Below, piece after piece: positions 48,521-59,480 of a DNA stretch of 64,000 bases. Both the position numbers and the translations under genes were made by a program. The DNA is from Atriophallophorus winterbourni. Lineage: Eukaryota > Platyhelminthes > Trematoda > Plagiorchiida > Microphallidae. The notes under the pieces were generated by a model, which made no database searches, was not told the DNA's origin, and worked only from the letters and a program-made list of their open reading frames with translations. Position 1 is the first letter of the stretch. Each line of letters begins with the position of its first letter. The stretch covers positions 29,927-93,926 of the forward strand of contig JACCGJ010001344.1 of NCBI GenBank assembly GCA_013407085.1, in the 5' to 3' direction.

Positions 48521-48882
48521 TTTAGTACCAAGCTGCAGATAAGAACATAGAACAGAAAAAACATTTCTTGTTCGTATGAAATCATCGAGAAACGTGCATT
48601 TTTACGGACCACGCTTCCTAATAGCCAAAGCTGTAGACTCTCTTCAGCTCGGTAAGCATTCAACTTAAGAAGATTCATATATAAAGAGAGATACGCTAAC
48701 GAATTCGAGGTAACAATTTGCGGTTGTGAAATATACCGATCCAGATAGTATTGACCCCATCTAATGTGTGCAAACGGCATGAAACCGCACGTGAGATTTG
48801 TGTGTATGTTAGTGTGTGATGGAACTGCATGCAGATTCGGCTTTCCAAATATAAAGAAATATTTCAAATCAATTAACAACAA
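48499..48882 (-). CDS. Possible exon of an unidentified gene (helical segment)
   Basis: This is a 127-codon open minus-strand frame, long for this AT-rich DNA. The middle reads WGQYYLDRYISQPQIVTSNS, LAYLSLYMNLLKLNAYRAEE, SLQLWLLGSVVR, which looks like a helical repeat protein. A CACTAAC branch-like site and CACATTAG acceptor precede it (about 48770). The downstream end is unclear, and the last 50 bp overlap a Rep2 fragment. I cannot name a family. Confidence 0.35.
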   Translation of the reverse strand: MLLIDLKYFFIFGKPNLHAVPSHTNIHTNLTCGFMPFAHIRWGQYYLDRYISQPQIVTSNSLAYLSLYMNLLKLNAYRAEESLQLWLLGSVVRKNARFSMISYEQEMFFLFYVLICSLVLKTFCPLD

Positions 48883-48889
48883 TAGTTTT

Positions 48890-49565
48890 CGTTAGCAGAG
48901 GGGTGAGTAATATGTAGATTCTTGTGGTATAGATGTATAGTTTTTTATAAGCATGAATAAAGGGCAGAAAACGCATTTACATTATTCTTAAATATATTTT
49001 GATTCCATGAGCTCACAGCATCCTAGGGTATATTTTTCCACGTGGAACAAACTCACAATGTAAAAAAGTGGTCTATATTTACGTCTTGATTGAGGTACAG
49101 TCAAAGTCAAAATGTGAGTCATTCTCTTATGCCAGCCCGTAGATTGAATAAGGATCGCAAAGACTGATTTGCGGTTGTCTAAATATAATGAGTAAGTTCA
49201 AATATGTTTAATCTTGCTGTTTGATCATTGTCGGATTTCTGTTTGAGTTTTATAACTAAATGCTTTATTATTTGCAGAATCGCAATAACATTTTAAGCCG
49301 TAGTCACTATGCTTGAATTGCAAATTTTGTAATGTAAGTTTTTATTATACTTCAAATCGCCTGATCTGTGAATCAATCAAAAAATTGGATTCCGAAGTGA
49401 GATTTCTGTGAGGTTTACTGATAGATATTTTTGAATTCGATCGACATCTATAAAATTATAGTTATCCCAAACCAACGCCTTTTGTTCACTGCGTTATTAG
49501 AGAATGTGCGGATCAACAGAATATTGAGTATATACATTTCCAATGTTCGACTTATGGCACTTTCG
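48890..49565. other. No recognisable feature
   Basis: AT-rich sequence with only short ORFs and no assigned repeat. Confidence 0.4.
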
Positions 49566-49567
49566 GA

Positions 49568-49830
49568 AATTAGTTCAGTTCAGTTCACATTGCTCAGGGC
49601 AGTATGTGGCTAACAAGCCAGTCCAGCGTCCACAATTTCTTTTTGCGGAAAGCTACAGAAAGACACCCACCACTGCCAAATCGTTTTTTCTTTTTTCCGT
49701 TTGAAATCTTTGACGATGACGTCGCCAAGAGATTATTCGGATTGTATTTAGGCAGCACCGCGTAATAACCGATGCTGGAAAAAGAAAAAGCAGTTTATCT
49801 TCACCAGCACGGTGAGAGGTGAAAATAAAA
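49568..49830 (-). repeat. Rep2, full length
   Basis: TTCAGTTCAGTTCACATTGC, GTATGTGGCTAACAAGCCAG, GCGGAAAGCTACAGAAAGAC, CGTCGCCAAGAGATTATTCG, TCACCAGCACGGTGAGAGGT. This is the best guide to the family's extent, about 260 bp. Confidence 0.8.
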
Positions 49831-49988
49831 TAGCCGATTTCTGAGGAATCGAGTGTGGAGGTTGAGGGAATCTTTCAATGCATTCCGCAATTGTCTTGAA
49901 TAAATCATATCATTCAACGCAGATCATTTGTTTGTGTGAACAAAAATACCATAAGAGTGATTTTTCAAATGTTAAGGTCGAACATAAT

Positions 49989-50253
49989 TACATATTTTCG
50001 CGTTATTAACAAATAGAAATAGATGGGTAACAATCTTTCACATAGTAGCTTGCATGATAAATATAAATGGATAGCTCAGAGAAAAACGTTTGCCCACAAA
50101 CAGTGATTAATACCTTTTCTATATTTCATACATTTACGGTTAGTTTGAAAAAAATTATGCAGTTTCATCAATTATTTTTACTGAGCTATCCATTTATATT
50201 TATGTGAACGATAGTTACCCATGTATTCCTATTTGTTGCTAACGCGAAAATAT
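49989..50253. repeat. Fold-back element with about 80-bp inverted arms
   Basis: Arms 49989-50084 and 50172-50253 mirror each other: ATATTTTCGCGTTA, AACAAATAG, ATGGGTAAC and ATAAATATAAATGGATAGCT, CAG. The left arm has a 17-bp extra segment. The loop is about 85 bp. No coding capacity. Confidence 0.75.
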
Positions 50254-50322
50254 GGGCAAACGTTATCTCTACTACCAATTTTGGCTAGGCTGAAAAGGGG
50301 TGTAGCATTGAAATAAAAAGTC
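50254..50322 (+). repeat. 69-bp direct repeat, left copy
   Basis: GGGCAAACGTTATCTCTACT ... GAAAAGGGGTGTAGCATTG ... AAAAAGTC. It differs from the copy at 54254-54322 at one base (50305). Confidence 0.9.
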
Positions 50323-50359
50323 TATCTAACTACTTTTAATTTAGACAATACGTCAGTTA

Positions 50360-50450
50360 GCTAGTGGTGTATTGGTCATGTGCTTCGCCTAAGTGTCCTG
50401 AGGTCGCAGGTTTGAGTCCCGGTGGCGAAATTATTTTTTGTAAATAATTC
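50360..50450 (+). repeat. tRNA-derived SINE-like sequence
   Basis: TTAGCTAGTGGTGTATTGG fits an RNA polymerase III A box. GGTTTGAGTCC fits a B box with one change and the right spacing (about 35 bp between). The clover-leaf pairing is poor (T stem 3 of 5 pairs), so this is a SINE or tRNA fossil rather than a working tRNA. It is followed by AAATTATTTTTTGTAAATAA. Confidence 0.6.
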
Positions 50451-50564
50451 GTCATCGGATTGAAGACACATCATTTCTTCTTCGTCTTCTTCTTGATAGA
50501 CGACAGGGGGTCAAGCCCTTGTAAGCCGCATCTCTTTATATCAGCAACATAGTCCAGGAGAACC

Positions 50565-52461
50565 TCAGTTGAAGAAATCCTGTCCAGCGTTGTTCAGCTT
50601 CGCCGTGATTACAGGCAACACCTTATCCAAAAGTTGCTTGAATTGGTTTTCAGAGCTCGCTGAGATAACCTCTTCCGGAAGCGCATTCCAAAAGTTAACA
50701 ATTCTTGTTGAGAGCGTGAATCCCTGAGGTAGGCGAAGTGTCCTTCGCTTTTGAAGCTTTAGAGCATGGCCACGGGTTCTTGAGTCCGTCACAAGAGGGA
50801 AAAACTCGCGCAGCTCGTCACCATAAGCTCCCAGTAATATGCGACGAGTTAGCAGCAGGTCGTAGCGCACACGCCGAATACTGAGCGACATGAGGTTGAG
50901 GCGTTGAACTCTCTCTACATAAGGAATTGATTTCAATCCTTGTACTCGTTTCGTCGCCCGCCTTTGCAATTTTTCCAACTGGTCACGTTCTCCCTTAGTT
51001 TGAGGATAGGTGGCTGGCAAACCATATTCCAAAACTGGTCTCACGTATGTGGAATAAAGAATGCGAAACATCTGTGGAGTAATCACCGAAAAAGACCGAC
51101 TAATAGCCCACCATGCGCGGTTTGCAGCAGCAGCTTTTCTGTTCGTATCCTCCTTCGATTTAAGTGTCCGAGTCACAATTGTACCCAGGTCACGTTCAGT
51201 ATCAACCCACTTCAGTTTATGATCCCCGAGGAAGTACGCACCTTCAGGCGTGCTTGGCCCCAAAAGCATGACAGCGCATTTCTGTCGGTTTACAGGAAGC
51301 TGCCATTTTACCGTCCAATCAAGCAATTTGTTCAATTCGTTCTGAAAAATGGTATTATCAGCAGAAGAGCTTACTGTACCCCAAACTTTCAGAACATCCG
51401 CGAAAAGTAGACAATTCGTATTTAATGAGTCGGGGAGGTCATTAACATATACTTTAAAAAGTAACGGGCCGAGAACAGATCCTTGCGGAACCCCGGAAGT
51501 TGGATGTGCAACCTGCGATTTGACTCCGTTAACCTCGACCTGTGTATAACGGTCAACAAGGAAGTCTTCAATCCAAGTTAGAACAGGTCCCTTTACACCA
51601 CGAGCACGGAGCTTAGCAATAGACGTTGAAATGGAACACGGTCAAAAGCCTTACTGAAGTCAATGAAGGCAGTGACTACCGGGTGACCCAGATCAAGTTC
51701 AGCACACCAGTGCTCGCGAGCAGTGATGAGATTGGATGAGCATGATCGTCTTGCCGTAAAACCATGTTGAGCAGATGTTAACTGACTGGTTGTAAGGAGA
51801 AAATCTTCAATCTGTTTCTTCAGCAGTATTTCCAGAGTCTTCACAACTACCGAAGTGAGGGTAACCGGTCGGTAGTTAGCCGGATCACTGGTTTCACCGC
51901 CCTTATACATTGGTTTGACAATGCCGTACTTCCAATCTTTAGGTAACCTATCATACCTCAGGGATAAATGAAGATTAGCGCCAGTGGTTTATGTATGATA
52001 CTAGACAAAACCTTTAAAAGCATTGGGTGTATATCGTCCGGGCCAGGTGCTGAGTGTACATCGAGTCGTTCTAGTAAATACTGCACCATCTCTGGCGAGA
52101 TCGAGATATCCGGCATTTCGGCGTTGCTCTCATGAAGCAGAGGAATGGGAAACGTCTCCTCTGTGTAAACCGAATTGTACTGAGCGGCGAGAAGAACTGT
52201 TTTACGTTCATCTTCATGTTCAGTCGAACCTCCCATAGATCTCAAGCAAGGTACTCGTTGAGAAGCTTTCGTTCTACGTCTCATGTACGCAAACAAGCGT
52301 TTCGGCATCGAGTTGGCTTCGTCCACCAAGCGAGTTTCATAGTTCTGCCTTTTTTCTCTTTTGAGGTAGGTGCACTTGTTGCGGATAACTTTGTAGGTTA
52401 CATAGTCATTGGTGCATCCACTAGAACAAAACTTCCGCCATAACTGCTTTCTTTCCTTCAT
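50565..52461 (-). pseudogene. CR1 ORF2 reverse transcriptase domain
   Basis: Fragments in order: VHSAPGPDDIHPMLLKVLSS (52461-51958), YKGGETSDPANYRPVTLTSV, AQHGFTARRSCSSNLITARE, VTAFIDFSKAFDRVPFQRL (51910-51593), SGVPQGSVLGPLLFKVYVND, LLFADVLKVWG, then thumb PVLEYGLPATYPQTKGERDQ, LEKLQRRATKRVQGLKSIP and RIVNFWNALPEEVISA to the stop at 50565. The catalytic FADD reads FADV, so even a repaired frame would be dead. Confidence 0.88.
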
Positions 52462-52494
52462 GTATTTGCGGATAACGTTATCAAACCACGGCGG

Positions 52495-53406
52495 TCACTT
52501 AGCGGGGGATCTTCCATTCATCCATGGGGCATGATTTTCAAGCGATCTTATTTTACCCAAAAAGTCCAACCAACAGATATCAACATTCGTAGATAGAGAG
52601 AGTGACCAGTCCATCGAGTTTGCAGACGTGATTAGACTCGTTGTGTCTAATTTCCAGTAGTTTCTCCGGGCATGCGTACGTATTCTCGGTTGAAGACCCC
52701 GATTCCAAACGAACCATAAAGAACAGTGATCGCTGCAGCCAATGAGGGTCTCAATAAACAGATTCGTAACATCAGAGAATCTAGGTGTGACCACCAAATC
52801 CAATATCGAAGGAACTTGCCCGACGCATATCCTCGTAGGATTGTTTACATTCTGCACCAGATTCAGCTCCAAAATCGTATCTAGGAATTCTCGTTGGAAC
52901 GGTTCACCCCTCGAAACTAAATCCGCCCAGTTTATATCAGGAGCATTCAGGTCTCCAAGAACGATACAGTCACCAGTGATACCATACCGTTTGATTTGAT
53001 CACATAACACAGGAACGTAAGGTGAGCGGTAAATGACCCCAAGTGATGCAGCTCCAGAGCTAGACTTCACCTTACACCAGAGGCTTTCGGCATTTCCAGC
53101 ATCATTTTGAAACCTTTCCAATACTTTCAAAATCAGGTGCTCTTTAAAGTATACGGCAACACCACCGGCAGATCTCGAAGCTACTCTGTCACTTCTGAAA
53201 AGCGTATAGTGTGGTAGCGCGCACTCCATATCAGATATATCCATTGTTAACCACGATTCCGTAACAGCAATGATATCTGGCTGTCGCCGACAGGCAATTT
53301 CACTAACCTCATCAAGTTTATTGCGTAGACTCCTCGCATTGAAAAGCAATACTCGAAATCTCTTCACAGAATGATTAACTGGGGTTGAATTGACAGCGGC
53401 TTCCAA
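52495..53406 (-). pseudogene. CR1 ORF2 endonuclease domain
   Basis: An AP-endonuclease-like domain runs over 303 open codons: RVLLFNARSLRNKLDEV, IIAVTESWLT (catalytic E), SAGGVAVYFKE, VIYRSPYVPV, CIVLGDLNAPDINW and LIGCSDHCSLWFVW (catalytic SDH). Motif order and spacing are those of CR1/jockey endonucleases. The TGA at 52495 follows PAK, and the frame continues as PPWFDNVIRKYMKERK, so one base change broke it. Confidence 0.88.
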
Positions 53407-54126
53407 CGAATGTGCGGCCTCCTCCTCACTACCCGAAAATCCACAATATGGAGATCAACCTCGCCAGCTTCCCTGCGTGCTCGCAATTCTTGGGTAGCTG
53501 TTTTCATTTTGATTCTATTTTCAGGAGATAAATCGCGTAGTATCTTAAATGGCTCACCCTTAAGACGATGAGCTCGTCTTAGTACCATCTGGACTTGCTC
53601 ATCTGAAGCTAAAACAATTTTCAGCGTCCGCGGTTTATCATCCTCCTTCTTCCGGCCAAGTCGGAATGCAGAAATGATGATAACTCCTTCCTCTCCATGA
53701 TCAAAAAGCTTTGAAAAGGTTGATTGTAGGAATGTTCGCTCTTGCTGTAAGCGTATTTCAGCCATGTCCCCGGTTTGCTCAAGAACATTTACCATAATAA
53801 GGCATCTCTTCCGAGAATCCAAAAGTGGCTTTTTTTGAGACCGGAGATCTAAAAGCATTATCAGAAGTAGGTAATTCTTCCACTACATGTAGCTGAGCCT
53901 CTATTTTGCTCAATCGCCGTGACAATATTTCATAGCCCGGATCACTGTGTAGACCCTTCGACGTCACATCTGCATAAGTCTTATTCCTTCCTGACTGTTG
54001 AGCAAACGGTGTTGAAGGCGAGCAAATGTCCAGTTTCTGCACGTTCAATGGATCCTCGATACTAATACCATTTTGTAAACGGCTTATAGTCGTGGAAGCG
54101 AATGGCATGCAAAATAGGATTTTCAA
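53364..54126 (-). pseudogene. CR1 ORF1, frameshifted
   Basis: The first part (54126-53779) holds ILSRRLSKIEAQLHVVEEL, coiled-coil-like. After a frameshift, the second (53858-53364) holds GVIIISAFRLGRKKEDDKPR, TLKIVLASDEQVQMVLRRAH, LKGEPFKILRDLSPENRIK, then RREAGEVDLHIVDFRVVRRR. This RNA-binding style region with RDLSP and RVVRRR endings is typical of CR1 ORF1 proteins. The end overlaps the start of ORF2 by about 40 nt. Confidence 0.78.
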
Positions 54127-54253
54127 AAATAGGATTTTCTAACTTTTATCTCTTATCTTAATTTTGATTTCTTCCAAAGCAATATCCCTCTCTCATTTTA
54201 TCCGCTCCCTTGATTTTCTTTCCATTTCGTTGAGTTTGGCCTCTGCTGGTTTA

Positions 54254-54322
54254 GGGCAAACGTTATCTCTACTACCAATTTTGGCTAGGCTGAAAAGGGG
54301 TGTAACATTGAAATAAAAAGTC
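54254..54322 (+). repeat. 69-bp direct repeat, right copy
   Basis: Exactly 4000 bp from the left copy. Together they bracket a near full-length CR1 element and a tRNA-like SINE. Confidence 0.9.
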
Positions 54323-54329
54323 AGCAATC

Positions 54330-54910
54330 ATTCCTCATACGACCTACCCTATCGCCCTACAATCATACGAGTAGCTTAACGTTGAACACCTACCAGCTTG
54401 GCTATATCTTTTTCCAAATAAGGTGATCATACTTGAACGACCGCTTTGTATAATGGTATGAAAACCTCTGGGGACCTGCAGGATAAAACTGAACGAAGGC
54501 GAAAAAGCTCTCTCCTAGCGCGTTGTGCAGCAGCTGCGCATTGATCACCCCATTTAAAGTCCCCTGAAACTTCTATACCTAAGTCACGAACATTCGGCAC
54601 CCTATTTATCTCAAGTATACCATCTGGTCAAGCAACCTCTAGCTTCTTAGTGACTTTAGACAAGAGATAGCTTTTAGTGAAGTTAACTGGTAGATCCCAT
54701 GTAGCAGACCACTTAATGACCTTTTCAATATCCCCAAGAAGATTCTGTTCATCCAGTGATCCGATAATCTTGACATTATCTGCAAAAATGTAGCAGGGAC
54801 ACTTAAGCGACGCTGCCAAATCATAGATGAAAATGAGGAAAAGTAGCGGTCCGAGTACGGAACCCTGTGGGACTCCACTAACAACTCTATGGCTAAGATT
54901 TTATGCTTCA
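54330..54910 (-). pseudogene. CR1 RT fragment, palm and thumb
   Basis: VSGVPQGSVLGPLLFLIFI, CPCYIFADNVKIIGSLD (the second Asp of FADD is Asn), WSATWDLPVNFTKSYLL, then DLGIEVSGDFKWGDQC in another frame. 5'-truncated at about 54910. Confidence 0.8.
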
Positions 54911-55130
54911 GAATTCTTGGAATCGAATTGTAAATCAATATTGATGTTATCTTTTTCAATATTTTGTAAAAAAGCAATGAATTTTGTCGTATTCTACGAA
55001 ACCATAGTGGTCTTAATCCTAAGGCCTCACATCTTATTAATATGTATGCTTATCCGAACTCGAGATAATGGATGTTGTTGGCCTCCGTCGGTCGATGTCG
55101 ACCATGGATGTACATCACATCGCATGAATT

Positions 55131-55440
55131 TCATGTTTTGCAACTTTTTGAATGACTAAACAGTCCGATTCGGGAGGAACAATCTCTCCCGCAGCGCTTG
55201 CCACGATAGTCAGAACTCTGTTGTATTGCATCAGTTGCACGCCGGCGGCGTGATCTGCGTTCAGCAGCCAGGAGCTGTATTTGCTTCTCCCCGGCTTGCA
55301 GTCGACGCTTTACACAATGCCTCCAAAGTAAGCGGTCAAGAGCAAGTTCTTCCCAGCTTGCAGGGTCAATGTCAAGAGCTTTCATATCTCTTTTGCAAAC
55401 ATCTTTGTACCGCAAGTGCGGTACGAATGGATAGTGTTAA
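55131..55440 (-). pseudogene. RTE-like element C-terminus with zinc finger
   Basis: RYKDVCKRDMKALDIDPASW, EELALDRLLWRHCVKRRLQA, then RRSRRRRATDAIQQ and CGRDCSSRIGLFSHSKSC. This basic linker followed by a C-x3-C...SRIGLxSHxxxC finger is the usual tail of the invertebrate RT group that carries LLYGCETW. No RT precedes it, so it is a 5'-truncated insertion. Confidence 0.8.
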
Positions 55441-55919
55441 AGATAATTGTATGCCTTCTAAATCATAACTGTCAGTCTGATTTATGTTGCCAGATATAAT
55501 ATTGCAGTAATCTGATGAAATCCGTTTATGTATTTAGTAAAACTCTAGCTTTTATTGTAGTACACAGAGAAATTTATGACGTGAGCCTATATACTTTTTG
55601 TTTTGGATATCATGTAGCAAATGTTTTCATGAAATGAAAGTGATCCAGAATATTGATAACTCAAATTGCTTACACATCGTGTTGGCAGAAGTGGTGTATT
55701 ATTCGAGATGATTGAATCGTTCGGAATGGTACATTTAATATTTATGAAAGTAGATTTATCGGTAGAAACTTTGAGTGCGTTTAGAATATTCCATTAAAGT
55801 AGAGCATGCAGGTCCCGGTTCAATTTCGATATATAGTCGCCAGTCCGGTTAGATGGGAAGGCTATGGCAACTTTTATATCATCTACAAACAAGATCTTAT
55901 AGTGTTATGACAGAAAGTA

Positions 55920-56813
55920 CAGCGGAACCCACGTACAACGAACTCGCTTACAACGAATTCCCGCTTTGAACGAACACACCCTGATTTCCCAAATAAATTC
56001 CTTATTTGCAAGCTTATTTAAAACATCCGTACAACGAATCTGTTTGTTACGAATCTCGCTTATTACGAACACCGTACATGTTCCCGACAGCTATGTTTGT
56101 TCAATAAAGTTCATGCATACAACGAACTCGCTTTGTCTTGGCTTTAACCCACAACGCCCCGTCAAGAGTGGCCTGCAGTGCGTTAAGAATAGAACTGACA
56201 CACACACACAGCTTGGCGAGACACAGGCAGCCTGGCCTACAGTGTGCTAACTGACTCGCACGCGCGCACAAGAAAATCACATGAATTGTCTGTGATTGGT
56301 AATCACAGACTCATGACAAATTGCAATCACTCAGTCAGACACTCCGTCTGTGAAAGATGCCAGGAGTGCTCTTGATCTCTGCAGAAGATGTTTTAGGATA
56401 GAAGAAAGAGACGTCGAAAGAGAACTTGAATTTGTGGCCAGAGAGATCGAGGTAGTGGCGAAGTCAAAACTTAAACAAAAGAGTATCGCCAGCTACTTCA
56501 GGAAAACGTGAGATTGGACTGTCAGTGTGTGTGCAAGATGATTTTACTACTTCGTTTTATAATAAATTTACTATTAATAACATGAACTTGGATTTAATGT
56601 TGTGATCTGTGTGCTGTGGCATTATCTAATCATCAAATGGATTACACGCATGCAGAAAGACACAAAGGTAAGACATTTTTCACTTGTTTACACGTGTACA
56701 GAAAAACGGCGGTAAAATTACATGTCTGACAATGCGGTTTACTTACAACGATCTCCGCTTATAACGAACATTTTACTCTCTTCCCAGCGATTCGTTGTAC
56801 CCGGGTTCCACTG
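55920..56813 (+). mobile_element. Second pogo/Tigger-like transposon, nested in a LINE
   Basis: The ends CAGCGGAACCCACGTACAAC and (reversed) CAGTGGAACCCGGGTACAAC are flanked by TA on both sides. Inside each end are repeated ACAACGAA and TATAACGAA submotifs. The plus strand at 56351-56511 encodes the transposase C-terminus (DARSALDLCRRCFRIEERDV, VVAKSKLKQKSIASYFRKT, stop), where KQKSIASYF resembles the usual KQTTLxxFF ending of Tigger transposases. The rest of the transposase is deleted. Confidence 0.87.
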
Positions 56814-57712
56814 TATATCGTTCATGAAAATCAAGGAGAATAATGGACATAAAACGCTTCATAGTATGACTCCGCTCGGAATAGGCAAAGTTCGAGAACG
56901 TAGCCATTTTTATCTTTTGAGATGGTCCGTCCAGCGAGGAAGGATTTGAAAGCAAGTTTCATTTAAGGCCAACGGCAAAAGGTTTTGCGAATAGTAGATT
57001 ATGCGGGACTCTGTCAAATGTTTTAATAATATCAATGGAGACAACTGACTTCTAAGCCTGAAGCTATTGACTGTGCTGCATAATTAATAAATTTTAGTTG
57101 ACAGGTGATGCAAAATTTTCAATTAGGAAATCCGTGCTTGTTTAAAATAAAATATTTTTATGTCAAGTGTGCGAGGGTTGTCTGCCTGACAGGATAAAAA
57201 TGGTGTGCGATAATTGGGTCGATAATTGGTTATCGTGTGTAGTGATCCGGATTTGTGTCTAGGTATAACAACTGAATGTTTCCATTCTAATGAAAAGAGT
57301 TTCTACCTTGATAGATGCATTAAAGAGCTTAAGTAGTAATAAGTTCAAATTTTTCAAATTGCTGGGTCGAAAACGTTTTCGTCAGGTTTGTAGGAGAATT
57401 CAACTTCCCTACAAACTTTACTTATGTTTGATTGTAATGGTGTCTAACATATCGCATGGAAGGTGTGTAATAACATCTGGATAAGATTTGTTAGTATAAG
57501 TTGCACTGATAAATGAAATAAATTCCTCAGAAACAGTCAAAGACTTAGATTTTACAGTGCTCTCATTACCAGATGGATTGTGTCTAATGATCTAACTTAT
57601 GCCATCTAAATTTCCATATGTTCCACACTTGATTCGGAAGATAATGCTTTCTGCTTTTCACGGGAGTTGAGGGCTGTACACGTATCACCAATCAGTTTGT
57701 GGTTCAAGGTTT

Positions 57713-58370
57713 CTATTGGTGTGCCAGATAACTCGTACGCGCCAAAAGAGAAGAGATGTCATTCTTATTAAGAGCACATGATGTTAAGGAAGCAACACGC
57801 TCTTCTTTATTTTGACCTTTAATCTGTTTCAGGCGTCTAACATGTCTAGTAGTATATTTTTGTAATAACTTCAATATTTTCTTATGAAATATTCCTGAGA
57901 TTACAGTAAAATTGTCCAATAAGAAAAATTCACTCCCCTTTTCGTTTTTAATGAGGCTTACAAAGATTTTCCAGTCTAGATGACTAATGATAAATGGTCT
58001 TCTACTTCTAGTCATTATATTATTGCAACTCAATTCGAACGATATAATATTATGATCGCCATTGAAAAATGATTGTGCTACGTTCAAATTAAAAGGTGTG
58101 ATATTTAAAATAAAGTCGAGGTCGAGGATATTGTTATTACACGTTGGTTTATTAACAAACTGTGCATAACCTAATCGTGTGATGGCATTGTAAAAGCCCG
58201 AATTCAGGCTTATATCGTTACTTTTTACGCAGTTTAGTGTAGGTATGTTTAAATCTCCTGTTATTATTTTATAGCAAAAAGGTTTGAGAGGGGCTTCCAT
58301 AAAGCAATCGATCCAGTCTTGACCTATTACGCAAAGGTTATCCGCAATAGTTAGAACAAGATATATGAAA
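57713..58370 (-). pseudogene. AP-endonuclease-like domain of the split element
   Basis: VIGQDWIDCFMEAPLKPFCY leads into IITGDLNIPTLNC (the GDxN block), then NNILDLDFILN, and a degraded SDH block FNGDHNIISFELS. The linker holds RHVRRLKQIK. It is open for over 200 codons but the His-containing block has lost its Ser. Confidence 0.75.
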
Positions 58371-58929
58371 TGATGTACTGTTTAGTCATTAAAAAAGCTG
58401 TAGAACATGAAAATTCATGCGATTGTGATGTCTATCCATGGACGACATTGACCGAAGGAGGCCATATATATATGCCATGCAAAGTCAAGATGGGATATAC
58501 TTAACGCTAAATGATCATCCCTTCTCCAAAGTTAGTCAGACATCGCTTACATTTAGGTAATTAGCGTTGAGTGGTATTCAGTACGTAGTGTTTTATAAGG
58601 TTTATACGATTAATCAAGGATTAACCTTTTCCTGATCCACAATAATACGCTACTGACTATAAGAAAACGGTCTAGTGAAAGAATACCCCATTTTGGGAAA
58701 TGTCTGAAAATCTCAGTGATTGGTGCAATTATTCTGGAAGTTAATAATCGGATAATTCGAGATATCAGGCCTGGCTAGCTTGATCCATGCTGAGTTAATC
58801 GAGATATGTTCATCATTTTGAACCTCGACAGCAAGCTTGCTCTGGGGAGAACGTTCATTAAGTGAACATTGAGTTGAGGACGCACAGATATTCATGCCTG
58901 TCTTAATAACCACATCCTCACCCTTAACG

Positions 58930-59480
58930 ATTGGAGTCAATCAGTACATGTTGGGCATGCATTCTGTGTATGCTGCCTGGATATGTCGAAAGCCTTTGAC
59001 CGTGTAAATCACAGTGTTTGCTTGTAGAAGTTGAAACGTTATAGTATAGCTGGCAGAATATTAGCCTGGTTAAAAATTACCTAACTGATCGGCATGTTCA
59101 AGTCTCTGTGAACAGTGCTTTGTCGAAATCGGTAGTCGTGGCAAATGGAGTGCCTCAGTATCCGTCTAATTCTCTTCGTGATTTATGTAAAGACCAACCG
59201 GCTCTCATCAAGTGTAAAATCGTACTGTTCGTAGACGATATGTAAGTGTGGACGAGAATCAATGAGCCAGGAGAACGTGAACTGCTCCAGAAGGATCAGA
59301 ACAACCTCCGAACTTAATCACTAAAATCTTTTAATCTTCAAGTTACAAAATTTTCACTGTTGAACATTGGGAACTATTTGGAGTTTCAATATTCTCCTGG
59401 TAAGCACAGTATTCCGCGGACTGCGGAAAAAATGGACTTGGGTGTATGAATAAGCAGCACTTCAAACATCTCGAGACTCT
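58930..59480 (+). pseudogene. CR1-like RT remnant
   Basis: In broken frames this gives CCLDMSKAFDRVNHSVCL, AGRILAWLKNYLTDRHVQVS, VVVANGVPQ and KIVLFVDDM near 59215-59240, followed by a decayed thumb. Confidence 0.75.

Larger units (their letters stand above)
50480..54130 (-). mobile_element. Near full-length CR1-like retrotransposon
   Basis: ORF1 (54126-53364) and ORF2 (53406-50565) are both recognisable, with a short 3' UTR ending in a (GAA)n-like run (GAAGAAGACGAAGAAGAA on the minus strand, about 50479-50497). ORF2 has endonuclease and RT, one in-frame TGA at 52495, and two frameshifts (about 51955 and 51600). This is the most complete non-LTR copy in the window. Confidence 0.9.
55560..58400 (-). 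mobile_element. Non-LTR retrotransposon (endonuclease plus RT) split by a pogo-like element
   Basis: The endonuclease is at 58370-57713, RT palm pieces at about 57080-56816 (SVVSIDIIKTFDRVPHNLLF, KIKMATFSNFAYSERSH, SIILLDFHERYI). After the inserted DNA transposon comes ILFVDDIKVAIAFPSN at about 55895-55850, then thumb residues to about 55560. Joining across 55918-56815 at a TA restores the normal spacing between the LLFxxFI and FVDD blocks. Confidence 0.8.
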
